Source: CAJCIY01 sp036379355
GTDB taxonomy: Bacteria > Actinomycetota > Actinomycetes > Mycobacteriales > CAJCIY01
DNA: 14,953 nucleotides
Direction of reading: 5' to 3'
NCBI GenBank assembly: GCA_036379355.1
Contig: DASVGV010000035.1
Coordinates: 1-14,953 of the forward strand
Position 1 is the stretch's first letter. Every line of letters starts with the position of its first letter. This document shows positions 7,024 to 13,492 of the stretch, piece by piece. Under the pieces are notes generated by a model that worked only from the letters and a program-made list of their open reading frames with translations, searched no databases and had not been told where the DNA came from. Both the position numbers and the translations under genes were made by a program.

Positions 7024-7773
7024 ATGGCTGTGTCGTCGTCGGAAGGTTGGGAGCGGTACGTGCCGCTCGCCGGCGTGGTCTTCGCCGTATTGATGGTCCT
7101 GAGCGCGATCGCCTTCCCCATGCCGCCCGGCGGAGACGCCGCGGCAGCTGCACATCCGTCTTGGCTCACCACTCACCACGACGCGGTCATCGCCCAGAGC
7201 TACCTGCGCGGCATGGCGGCGGTCGCACTGCTCGTCTTGATCGCCGCGTTGGCCGCCGCCGTCCGGCGCGTGCGGGGGTCTTCGGTCATGGCGGATGCGG
7301 TGCTGGTCGCCGGGGCGTTGGAAGCAGGTCTGCTGCTGCTCGCGCAGGGCGTCGGGCTGGCGACGGCGCTGCTCGCCCGCGATGGGGCGACCGCCGACAC
7401 GGTGCGAGCGCTAGCCCCCCTTCAGGACGCCTGCCTCGACATCGCCGCGCTGCCTGGTGTGGTGGTGTTCGGCGCCGCCGGCCTGGCTGCCATACGTACC
7501 AAGGTGTTGCCCCGCTGGCTCGGCGTCCTGTCGCTGGTCGGCGCCCCCGTCGCGCTCACCGACGCCCTGAGCTACGACGGGGGACCACTCGCGTCCATCG
7601 GCCTGCTGGGACTGCTGTACTCCATCGGTTGGGCCCTCCTCGTGGGTGTTCGACTCCCGCTGCAACCGGTCGTCGACGACAACACACTCCAACTCCCGGA
7701 CCAGGACCGGACCATGGGCAACCAGCCGTCAAATGGTTGCGGCACAGGCGCGCTCGTTACTGACCAGGCTTAG
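7024..7773 (+). CDS. Six-helix membrane protein, unknown function (LPRW motif)
   Basis: A 249-residue integral membrane protein with about six hydrophobic segments (roughly 12-32, 61-80, 90-118, 139-157, 165-181 and 189-208). A polar C-terminal tail of about 40 residues is probably cytoplasmic or disordered. The ATG at 7024 is fixed by a strong GGAGGAG ribosome site at 7014-7020. The frame is open far upstream, but that part is antisense shadow of kinase 3. VLPRWLGVL at 161-169 matches VLPRWLLVL in the 196-residue membrane protein near pair 2, and the helix order is alike, which suggests a shared DUF4386-like family. The gene diverges from kinase 3, the same arrangement as at pairs 1 and 2. 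It may be a target or partner of the pair; no function can be assigned. Confidence 0.88.
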   Translation: MAVSSSEGWERYVPLAGVVFAVLMVLSAIAFPMPPGGDAAAAAHPSWLTTHHDAVIAQSYLRGMAAVALLVLIAALAAAVRRVRGSSVMADAVLVAGALEAGLLLLAQGVGLATALLARDGATADTVRALAPLQDACLDIAALPGVVVFGAAGLAAIRTKVLPRWLGVLSLVGAPVALTDALSYDGGPLASIGLLGLLYSIGWALLVGVRLPLQPVVDDNTLQLPDQDRTMGNQPSNGCGTGALVTDQA

Positions 7774-7820
7774 GTATCCCACGTGGCACTGCCCGGCTTA
7801 GCAGCGAGCAGCGATGGTGG

Positions 7821-7838
7821 TGACGCGAAGAGGCGTCA
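7821..7838. terminator. Hairpin between convergent genes
   Basis: TGACGC, a 6-nt loop (GAAGAG) and GCGTCA form a perfect 6-bp stem in the 88-nt gap between the convergent membrane-protein and oxidoreductase genes. The position fits a terminator used from both sides. There is no U-tract, which is usual in actinobacteria. Confidence 0.45.
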
Positions 7839-7861
7839 GAGGGTCCGCCGGTGGCGCATCG

Positions 7862-8929
7862 CTAGTGGACCACCTCGGCGTCGACGTCACGGACGAGGTC
7901 GAGGAGGCGGCCGATCTGCTCGAGCTGGCGGTCGAGAGGGTGGTCGCGATCCGCCCGTTCCACGCCGCCTCGGACGCCGACGCGCAGGGTCGTGACACCG
8001 GCATCTCGGTAGGCGCGCAGCCGGTCCCGGACCATCTCGTCGGTGCCGAGGAGATTGGTGCGCAACCCCAGGTCGGCCGGGACACGGTCGCGGGCCGCCT
8101 GGCGGTCCCCGGCGAGCCACAGTCGCTGGACGGCGCGGACGTCGTCGCCGTACCCCTGCCGCTCGAATGCGGCGTTGTAGAAGTTGGTGGTCGGAGAGCC
8201 CATCGCGCCGAAGGTGAAGGCGTAGCCGGCGGCGTGTCGGCGCGCCGCTTCCTCGACGTCGTCGGTGAACTCGAGCCCGACGGACACGGTGAGATCCAGG
8301 TCGCCGAGGTCACGGCCGGCACGAGCCGCTCCCTCGCGGATGGGGTCGAAGAACACGTCCGCGGACTCCGGCAGGAACGACGTGCCGATCCAGCCGTCCG
8401 CCAGCTCACCGGTCAGCCGCAGGTTCGCCGGGCCCAGTGAGGCGACGTAGATCGGGACGTGCGCCGGGGGCAGCTGCGAGCGGATGCTGCGCCCTTCGCC
8501 ACCGGGAAGCGGCAGGGTGTAGACCTCACCGTCGTACGCGAGCCGCTTTCCCGCAGTCGCCGCGCGAATGATCTCGATCGTCTCCCGGGTACGGCGGACC
8601 GGACGGTCGAAGCGGACGCCGTGCCAGCCCTCCATGACCTGAGGACCGCTGGTTCCTACCCCGAGGACGAACCTGCCCCCCGACAACGCCTGCAGGGACA
8701 GCGCGGACATCGCCAGCATCGCCGGCGTACGCGCCCCGAGCTGCACGATGCCGGTCCCGAGCCGGATCGACGAGGTGACCGCCGCCAGGTAGCCCAGCGG
8801 CGTCAGCGCGTCCGCCGCCCAGAACTCCGGCACCCACACGGACTCGACTCCCAGCGACTCCGCCTGCCGGACGAGCTCGACCCCGTCCGCGTCCAGCGGG
8901 ACGGTCGCGATACCCACGCGCAGACTCAT
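7862..8929 (-). CDS. LLM-class flavin-dependent oxidoreductase (probably F420-dependent)
   Basis: A 355-residue luciferase-like monooxygenase-family protein with the family's TIM-barrel pattern. The N-terminal strand-helix carries LGVESVWVPEFW (26-37), followed by TSSIRLGTGIVQL (52-64), TPAMLAMSALSLQALSGGR (68-86) and FVLGVGTSGPQVMEGWHG (87-104). The last includes the GxGTSGP turn common in actinobacterial F420-dependent members. PIYVASLGPANLRLTGELADGW lies near residues 165-190. Such enzymes move hydride between F420H2 or FMNH2 and an organic substrate; the substrate cannot be deduced. The ATG overlaps the stop codon of the upstream SRPBCC gene (ATGA, 8926-8929), so the two form a translationally coupled operon and probably act on the same compound. 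A flavin-dependent member is possible, since I cannot prove the cofactor. Confidence 0.9.
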   Translation of the reverse strand: MSLRVGIATVPLDADGVELVRQAESLGVESVWVPEFWAADALTPLGYLAAVTSSIRLGTGIVQLGARTPAMLAMSALSLQALSGGRFVLGVGTSGPQVMEGWHGVRFDRPVRRTRETIEIIRAATAGKRLAYDGEVYTLPLPGGEGRSIRSQLPPAHVPIYVASLGPANLRLTGELADGWIGTSFLPESADVFFDPIREGAARAGRDLGDLDLTVSVGLEFTDDVEEAARRHAAGYAFTFGAMGSPTTNFYNAAFERQGYGDDVRAVQRLWLAGDRQAARDRVPADLGLRTNLLGTDEMVRDRLRAYRDAGVTTLRVGVRGGVERADRDHPLDRQLEQIGRLLDLVRDVDAEVVH

Positions 8930-9474
8930 AGACCCTCCTCGGTGAGCCGCTTGATGCCGTCCACGGTGGCCTGCATGTTCTCCGTCAGGTCGCGGATCCG
9001 CCGGCGCAGCACCCGGTCCTCCTTGTCCGGATGTTGCGCGATGGCCGCGGTCAGGCCGGACGGTCCCGGCCCGACTCCCAGCAGAAACCGGAGCCTCGTC
9101 CCGGTCCCATTCGCCGTCAGTTCGAAACGCCAGCGCGCCCCGGGGTTGTCGGGATCGGACGTACGCCAGCCGAACGCCCGCGGCTCATCCCAGGCGTCGA
9201 CGAAACACGGGATCGTCCACTCGCCGAGGAACTCGTTGCGGTTGCGACCGTGGAAGACCGCGCCGACACCCCGCGTGTCCCCCTCCCACGTGGCGCCGAG
9301 GAACTCCCCGGAGAACCGCGCCGGCACGTCCACATCGGTCACCAGGCGCCACACGGCCTCCGGCGGCGCGTTGACAAACACCTCGACAACAGCACCCGGC
9401 CCGTCGACGAAACGCAGCAGGTCCACCGGCAGGTCAGCGCCCTGCGCGCGTACGGCGTCTTCCGTCGAATCCAT
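8926..9474 (-). CDS. SRPBCC (START/Bet v 1-like) family protein
   Basis: A 182-residue protein with the START-like opening VVEVFVNAPPEAVWRLVTDVDVPARFSGEF (about 29-58), followed by alternating strands and a long C-terminal helix (LRRRIRDLTENMQATVDGIKR). This is the polyketide-cyclase/dehydrase type of SRPBCC fold, a cavity that binds hydrophobic ligands. Phe and Trp are frequent in the middle strands, as expected for such a pocket. It is the first gene of the operon with the LLM oxidoreductase. It could bind, cyclise or dehydrate the same substrate, or act as a binding protein; the sequence does not decide. TAACCT on the minus strand (9490-9485) lies 10 nt before the ATG and could be its -10 box, giving a very short leader. 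Confidence 0.85.
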   Translation of the reverse strand: MDSTEDAVRAQGADLPVDLLRFVDGPGAVVEVFVNAPPEAVWRLVTDVDVPARFSGEFLGATWEGDTRGVGAVFHGRNRNEFLGEWTIPCFVDAWDEPRAFGWRTSDPDNPGARWRFELTANGTGTRLRFLLGVGPGPSGLTAAIAQHPDKEDRVLRRRIRDLTENMQATVDGIKRLTEEGL

Positions 9475-9484
9475 GATGAAGCCG

Positions 9485-9490
9485 AGGTTA
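9485..9490 (-). promoter_or_regulatory. Possible -10 box of the SRPBCC/LLM operon
   Basis: TAACCT on the minus strand, 10 nt before the SRPBCC ATG. There is no Shine-Dalgarno sequence in the short stretch between them. The 119-nt gap to the divergent gene otherwise shows only a small GCGC-AAT-GCGC repeat. Confidence 0.25.
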
Positions 9491-9593
9491 GACGGTGCAT
9501 CCTGAGCGCAATGCGCGCACAGACGTTGCTGAGTAGCGGGTCCGCGTCAGCGCCGGGGTGCCAGCACGAAGGACTGACCGAACGGAAGAAGCG

Positions 9594-10205
9594 GTGTCAG
9601 CGCAGAACCGGGTGACGCCCTCGGGCGATCTCGTCGCGATCCCTCTGCGGGGGGCATGGACGGGCAACCGAGGAATCCTGCACGAGGGTCGGCGGATCGT
9701 GCGGTTTCACGGCGGCAACCTCTGGATCATCTGCGCGTTGCAGTTCCACGGCCGCTGGCACGAGCAGTGGCGCCCGCACCACCTGACCTGGCTGTACTTC
9801 CACGACGAGGCGGTCGGCTTCGCCGCTGGACATCGGCCGTGCGGCGAGTGCCGCCGCCGCGCCTACCTGGCCTACCGGGACGCCTGGGCGGACGCGATGG
9901 GGTTGGCGGCGCCGTCGGCGCGGCAGATGAACCGTCAGTTGCACGATGAGCGGCTCGTGTCGCGAACCCGTACGCGCCGGGTGCACGCCCTGGCGTGGCG
10001 GGGTCTCCCCGACGGCGCGTTCGTCCGGGCAGAGGACGGTCCGGCGGTAGTCGTCGACGACCATCTGGCGGTCTGGACCACGACCGGCTACGGCGCCCGG
10101 CTCCCGCGCCCCCGAAACGGCCGGGCGCAGGTCCTCACACCGCCGTCGTCGGTCGCGGTGCTTCGCGCCGGATACCCGATCCAGATCGACGACGGGGCCC
10201 GTTAG
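9594..10205 (+). CDS. Conserved hypothetical protein with RPCxxC motif
   Basis: A 203-residue protein beginning with GDLVAIPLRG and GNRGILHEGRRIVR, then a Trp/His-rich stretch (residues 50-70: FHGRWHEQW, HHLTWLYFHDEA). The motif GHRPCGECRRRAYLAYRDAW (79-98) follows, with Cys83 and Cys86 in CxxC spacing and His80 nearby. The Cys pair recalls metal-binding or Ada-like CxxC motifs, but the rest does not look like Ada or a glycosylase. I recall similar actinobacterial proteins annotated only as hypothetical. The start was placed at the GTG at 9594, which has GGAAG about 7 nt upstream; a GTG at 9558 would add 12 residues. It is divergent from the SRPBCC operon and is closed by a hairpin at 10211-10228, so it is probably monocistronic. 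Function is unknown. Confidence 0.8.
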   Translation: MSAQNRVTPSGDLVAIPLRGAWTGNRGILHEGRRIVRFHGGNLWIICALQFHGRWHEQWRPHHLTWLYFHDEAVGFAAGHRPCGECRRRAYLAYRDAWADAMGLAAPSARQMNRQLHDERLVSRTRTRRVHALAWRGLPDGAFVRAEDGPAVVVDDHLAVWTTTGYGARLPRPRNGRAQVLTPPSSVAVLRAGYPIQIDDGAR

Positions 10206-10210
10206 GCCGT

Positions 10211-10253
10211 GGGGTCCGGACCGACCCCGCTCGCGGGTGAAGAGATGAGCGGG
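10211..10253 (+). terminator. Tandem hairpins after the RPCxxC gene
   Basis: GGGGTC-CGGACC-GACCCC (10211-10228) is a perfect 6-bp stem that starts 5 nt after the stop codon. It overlaps a second stem, CCCGCTC/GAGCGGG (10226-10253). The inner GGTCCGGACC (10213-10222) is itself a perfect palindrome. Terminator is the simplest reading; overlapping alternative stems and closeness to the next promoter leave room for a regulatory role. Confidence 0.5.
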
Positions 10254-10272
10254 CGCTGTCGTAGCCGGCAGT

Positions 10273-10278
10273 TATGGT
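10273..10278 (+). promoter_or_regulatory. -10 box of the alpha/beta hydrolase, leaderless start
   Basis: TATGGT lies exactly 6 nt before the ATG at 10285, so transcription would begin on the start codon itself. No ribosome binding site is visible upstream. I see no clear -35 element. Confidence 0.45.
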
Positions 10279-10284
10279 CCGCGC

Positions 10285-11070
10285 ATGATGCGGGTGTCGG
10301 TACGGGGCGCCGAGACTGCCCTGTGGCAGTCGGGAACCGGTGACCGGGATGTCGTGTTCGTGCACGGATTCCAGAACGACCACTCGGTCTGGCAGCCGCT
10401 CGTCGAACGCCTGGACGGGCGGCGTTTCCGCTTCACGACCCTCGACCTGCTCGGGTGCGGCGCGAGTGACCGGCCGCCGTCGTGGGAGCGCTGCACCATC
10501 GAGGAGTACGCCGCTGACCTCGCCGCCATCTGCGACGAGCTCGGCCTGGAGCGGCCCGTCGCGGTCGGCCACAGCCTCGGCGCGGCGATCGCGCTGGCGG
10601 CGGCGCTCGCCGAGCCCGGCCGGTTCGGCGGCCTGGTCCTGATCGCGCCGGCCTCGACGAGCGGCCTGGACTTCCTGCCCGACGAGGCGAGCTTCGAGGC
10701 ACTGGCCCACCCCACCCCCGAGCAGCAGCACGCGCTGGCCCGGGCGGCGTTCCGCCGCCCACCCGGCGAGCGCGAGCTCGCCGACCTCGACCGGATCATC
10801 GATCAGGCGTCGCCGCTGCACATCGAGGGTGCCGCCCGCTCGATGCGGACGTTCACGCCGCAGGTCGACCTGGCCGCTCTGCAGGTGCCGTCCCTGCTCG
10901 TCTGCGGCGACCGCGACCGGCACGTCCCGCTGCGCAACCATCTGGCGACCCAACAGGCCATCCGGCGGTGCGGGCTCCAGGTCTACTTCGACGTCGGCCA
11001 CGTGCCGTTCGTCGAGGTGGCCGACCAGTGCGCGGCCGACGTCGGGCGGTTCCTCGCAGCCCTCGACTGA
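10285..11070 (+). CDS. Alpha/beta-fold hydrolase
   Basis: A 261-residue alpha/beta hydrolase, complete. It has the oxyanion-side motif VFVHGFQNDHSVW (24-36), DLLGCGASD (54-62), the nucleophile elbow GHSLG with Ser97, the acid in CGDRDRH (Asp209 or Asp211) and the catalytic His239 in GHVP. The cap region (about 125-185) is short and helical. The ATG at 10285 is followed at once by another ATG; the first is chosen because it lies at the expected transcription start. The family covers esterases, lipases, thioesterases and C-C hydrolases, and the substrate is not readable. fabD begins 51 nt after its stop, so read-through is possible, but fabD seems to have its own promoter. A role as a thioesterase or lipase linked to fatty-acid synthesis would be speculation from position. 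Confidence 0.9.
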   Translation: MMRVSVRGAETALWQSGTGDRDVVFVHGFQNDHSVWQPLVERLDGRRFRFTTLDLLGCGASDRPPSWERCTIEEYAADLAAICDELGLERPVAVGHSLGAAIALAAALAEPGRFGGLVLIAPASTSGLDFLPDEASFEALAHPTPEQQHALARAAFRRPPGERELADLDRIIDQASPLHIEGAARSMRTFTPQVDLAALQVPSLLVCGDRDRHVPLRNHLATQQAIRRCGLQVYFDVGHVPFVEVADQCAADVGRFLAALD

Positions 11071-11109
11071 CCGCCCCGACAGCACGGCCGGCGGGTCGCC
11101 ACCAGGCAC

Positions 11110-11115
11110 TAGGCT
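11110..11115 (+). promoter_or_regulatory. -10 box of fabD, leaderless start
   Basis: TAGGCT lies exactly 6 nt before the GTG of fabD at 11122, the same geometry as for the hydrolase. No good ribosome binding site precedes the GTG. It would drive the fab operon as a leaderless mRNA. Confidence 0.45.
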
Positions 11116-11121
11116 GCCCAC

Positions 11122-11985
11122 GTGCTCGCCGTGCTGTGTCCGGGCCAGGGCTCCCAGCGCCCGGGCCAGCTGGCGCCGTGGCTGGAGGCCCCCGGCGCCG
11201 CCGATCTCCTGGCGGCCTGGTCCGAGGTCGCCCGCCTCGACCTCGTCCGCGCCGGCACGACCGCCTCCGCCGACGAGATCCGTGCCACCGAGGTGACCCA
11301 GCCCCTGCTCGCCGCGACGGCGTTGCTGGCGGCGCGGGGCATCCAGGCGGACGTCCTGACGGGCCACTCGGTCGGCGGCTGGGCGGCGGCAGCGATCGCC
11401 GGTGTGATCAGCGACGAGGACTGCGTGCGACTCGTGGCCGCACGCGGCCGCGCGGTGGCCGAGTGCTGCGACGGCACCACCGGGATGAGCGCGGTCCTCG
11501 GCGGCGCCCCGGACGTCGTGCTCGCCGCCATCGAGTCGGCGGGCCTCACGGCGGCCAACGTCAACGGCGGTGGACAGGTCGTGGCCGCCGGCGACCTCGA
11601 CCGGCTCGCGGCCCTGGAGATCCCCGGCGCCCGCGTCCGTTCCGTCCCCGTCGCCGGCGCGTTCCACACGACGGCGATGGGTCCGGCCGTCGAGGCGCTC
11701 GCCGGGGCCGCGACCGGCGTCGCGGCCGCCGACCCGACGACGACTCTCGTCTCCGACGCCGACGGCACCGTGGTCACCGACGGACCCGCGCATCTGCGCG
11801 CACTCGTCGACGGCACCGCCCGGCCGGTCCGCTTCGACCTTGTGTGGCAGCGGCTCGCCGACCTCGGAGTGGACACGATCGTGGAGCTGGCACCGGCCGG
11901 CGTCCTCGCCGGGCTGGCCAAGCGCGTCCTGCCCGGCGTACGGATCGTCAAGGCCGAGTCCCCGGCAGACCTCGCGGCAATCTGA
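11122..11985 (+). CDS. fabD: Malonyl-CoA:ACP transacylase
   Basis: A 287-residue acyltransferase that moves malonyl from CoA to acyl carrier protein, supplying the chain-extension unit for FAS-II. Visible family motifs are PGQGSQ (7-12), nucleophile elbow GHSVG with Ser83, RGR (108-110) holding the malonyl-carboxylate Arg, ANVNGGGQVVAAG (145-157) and the catalytic His182 in VAGAFHT. It is somewhat shorter than the roughly 310 residues of E. coli FabD, mainly before the Ser motif, but nothing essential is missing. It is first in the row fabD-acpP-fabF-fabG-fabI. The GTG start fits the TANNNT box 6 nt upstream. In Streptomyces fabD is usually preceded by the regulator fasR and followed by fabH; neither is here. 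Confidence 0.94.
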   Translation: MLAVLCPGQGSQRPGQLAPWLEAPGAADLLAAWSEVARLDLVRAGTTASADEIRATEVTQPLLAATALLAARGIQADVLTGHSVGGWAAAAIAGVISDEDCVRLVAARGRAVAECCDGTTGMSAVLGGAPDVVLAAIESAGLTAANVNGGGQVVAAGDLDRLAALEIPGARVRSVPVAGAFHTTAMGPAVEALAGAATGVAAADPTTTLVSDADGTVVTDGPAHLRALVDGTARPVRFDLVWQRLADLGVDTIVELAPAGVLAGLAKRVLPGVRIVKAESPADLAAI

Positions 11986-12023
11986 TCGGGCTTCGTGAAA
12001 GCCCCTGAGACGACGGAGAAGAC

Positions 12024-12266
12024 ATGACCGACGAAGAGATCCGCACCGCGCTGGCGGAGATCGTGCAGGAGGTCAGTGGTGTCGAGGCCTCGCGCGTCCA
12101 GATGGACGCGGCGTTCGCCGCGGACCTCGACCTCGACTCGCTGACGATGGTGGAGGTCGTCGTCGCAGCCGAGGAGCGCTTCGACGTCCGCATCCCTGAC
12201 GACGACGCGGGCGACCTCGTCACGGTGGCCGACGCCGTCGCCTACGTGCAGAACGTGAGCGCGTGA
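12024..12266 (+). CDS. acpP: Acyl carrier protein
   Basis: An 80-residue acidic protein that carries growing acyl chains on a phosphopantetheine arm. The attachment Ser39 lies in the classic DLDLDSLTMVEVV motif at the start of helix 2, and the remaining helices (EIRTALAEIVQEV, TVADAVAYV) match the ACP fold. It is slightly shorter than mycobacterial AcpM, which has a C-terminal extension that this one lacks. The ATG has GGAGAA at 12015-12020. It lies 38 nt after fabD and its stop overlaps the GTG of fabF (GTGA, 12263-12266). It is probably the carrier for FabD, FabF, FabG and FabI in this operon. Confidence 0.96.
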   Translation: MTDEEIRTALAEIVQEVSGVEASRVQMDAAFAADLDLDSLTMVEVVVAAEERFDVRIPDDDAGDLVTVADAVAYVQNVSA

Positions 12267-13492
12267 CCGCTGTCGCGATCACCGGCCTCGGTGCGACGAG
12301 CCCGGTCGGAGGCACCGCCGAGGACACCTGGGCGGGCGTCCTCGCCGGCGCCTCGGGCACCTCGCTCCTGGATGGCCCCGAGTGGGAGCAGATCCCGGTA
12401 CGGCTCGCCGCGCCCGCCGCGGTCGACCCGCTGGAGGTCCTCGACCGCGTCCAGGCGCGCCGCCTGGACCGTTGCCAGCAGCTCGCAGTGGTCGCCGGTC
12501 GAGAGGCCTGGGCCGACGCCGGGACCCCCGACGTGGACCCGGAGCGGCTCGCCGTCGTCGTCGGCTCGGGCATCGGAGGGGTCGCGACCACCCTCGACGC
12601 CGACCGCACGCTCCGCGAGCGCGGCGCGCGCCGCGTCGGTCCGCTCGTCGTCACGATGCAGCTGCCCGACGGACCTGCCGTGGCGGTCGGGTTGGAGCTC
12701 GGCGCGAAGGCGGGCGTGCACACGCCGGTGAGCGCGTGCGCGACCGGCGCCGAGGCCATCGCGCAGGCAGCCGACATCATTCGACTGGGTCGCGCCGATG
12801 TCGTCGTCTGCGGTGGCGCCGAGGCGGCGGTGCTCCCGCTGCCGATCGCCGCGTTCGCCGCGATGCGCGCGCTGTCCACCCGCGAGCAGGACCCGGCGGG
12901 TGCATCCCGTCCGTACGACAAGGGCCGCGACGGCTTCGTCCTGGGCGAGGGTGCGGGCATCGTGGTTCTCGAGTCGGTCGAGCACGCACAGGCGCGCGGC
13001 GCGCGCATCCGTGGCCTTCTCCTGGGTGCGGGCATCACCTCCGACGCGCACCACGTCGCCGCGCCCGACCCCACCGGTGACGGCGCGGCGCGCGCCGTCA
13101 CGGCTGCGCTGCGTGACGCCGGTGTCGGCGCGGCGGACGTCGTCCACGTCAACGCGCACGCCACGAGTACGCCGCTCGGCGACGTCGCCGAGATCCTCGC
13201 GCTCCGTACCGCCCTCGGCGCCGACCTCGACCACGTCGCCGTCAGCGCGACCAAGGCATCCACCGGCCATCTGCTCGGCGCCGCCGGGGCGGTCGAGGCG
13301 GTCCTCACCGTCCAGGCGCTGACGCAACGCACGGCGCCGCCGAACCGCAACCTCGACGACCTCGACGACGACGTGGGTCTGGATGTCGTGGGCAAGCAGC
13401 CGCGCCCGTTCGGGCCGGGCGTCGCAGTCTCGAACAGCTTCGGCTTCGGCGGTCACAACGTGGCACTGGTCTTCGGAGCGGCGCCGTCGTGA
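12263..13492 (+). CDS. fabF: 3-oxoacyl-ACP synthase II (KAS II)
   Basis: A 409-residue condensing enzyme that joins malonyl-ACP to an acyl primer, releasing CO2. The complete active site is visible: nucleophile Cys159 in VSACATGAEA, His299 in NAHATSTPLGD, Lys331 and His336 in SATKASTGHLLGAAG, and the C-terminal NSFGFGGHN gate loop (391-399). These positions are 4 lower than in E. coli FabF, so length and spacing are normal, and the Cys-His-His set rules out a chain-length-factor type lacking Cys. It is close to the KAS II of Streptomyces and the KasA/KasB group of mycobacteria. It starts with a GTG overlapping the acpP stop and overlaps fabG by the same GTGA arrangement, so stoichiometric co-translation is expected. 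Confidence 0.95.
   Translation: MTAVAITGLGATSPVGGTAEDTWAGVLAGASGTSLLDGPEWEQIPVRLAAPAAVDPLEVLDRVQARRLDRCQQLAVVAGREAWADAGTPDVDPERLAVVVGSGIGGVATTLDADRTLRERGARRVGPLVVTMQLPDGPAVAVGLELGAKAGVHTPVSACATGAEAIAQAADIIRLGRADVVVCGGAEAAVLPLPIAAFAAMRALSTREQDPAGASRPYDKGRDGFVLGEGAGIVVLESVEHAQARGARIRGLLLGAGITSDAHHVAAPDPTGDGAARAVTAALRDAGVGAADVVHVNAHATSTPLGDVAEILALRTALGADLDHVAVSATKASTGHLLGAAGAVEAVLTVQALTQRTAPPNRNLDDLDDDVGLDVVGKQPRPFGPGVAVSNSFGFGGHNVALVFGAAPS

Noticed and set aside
9558..9593. A 12-residue extension of the RPCxxC protein from the GTG at 9558
   Set aside because: The GTG at 9594 has a GGAAG ribosome site and the extension adds only charged residues.
11071..11094. Possible CCGCC/GGCGG terminator stem after the hydrolase
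   Set aside because: Only 5 bp with a 14-nt loop; too weak to call.
10135..11793. A 552-codon minus-strand open frame opposite the hydrolase and fabD
   Set aside because: It has no recognisable domain, is rich in Arg/Gly/Ala as expected of GC-rich antisense frames, and lies opposite two genes with intact catalytic motifs.
12220..13456. Two long minus-strand open frames opposite fabF
   Set aside because: Low-complexity composition and no domain; fabF on the plus strand has a complete active site.
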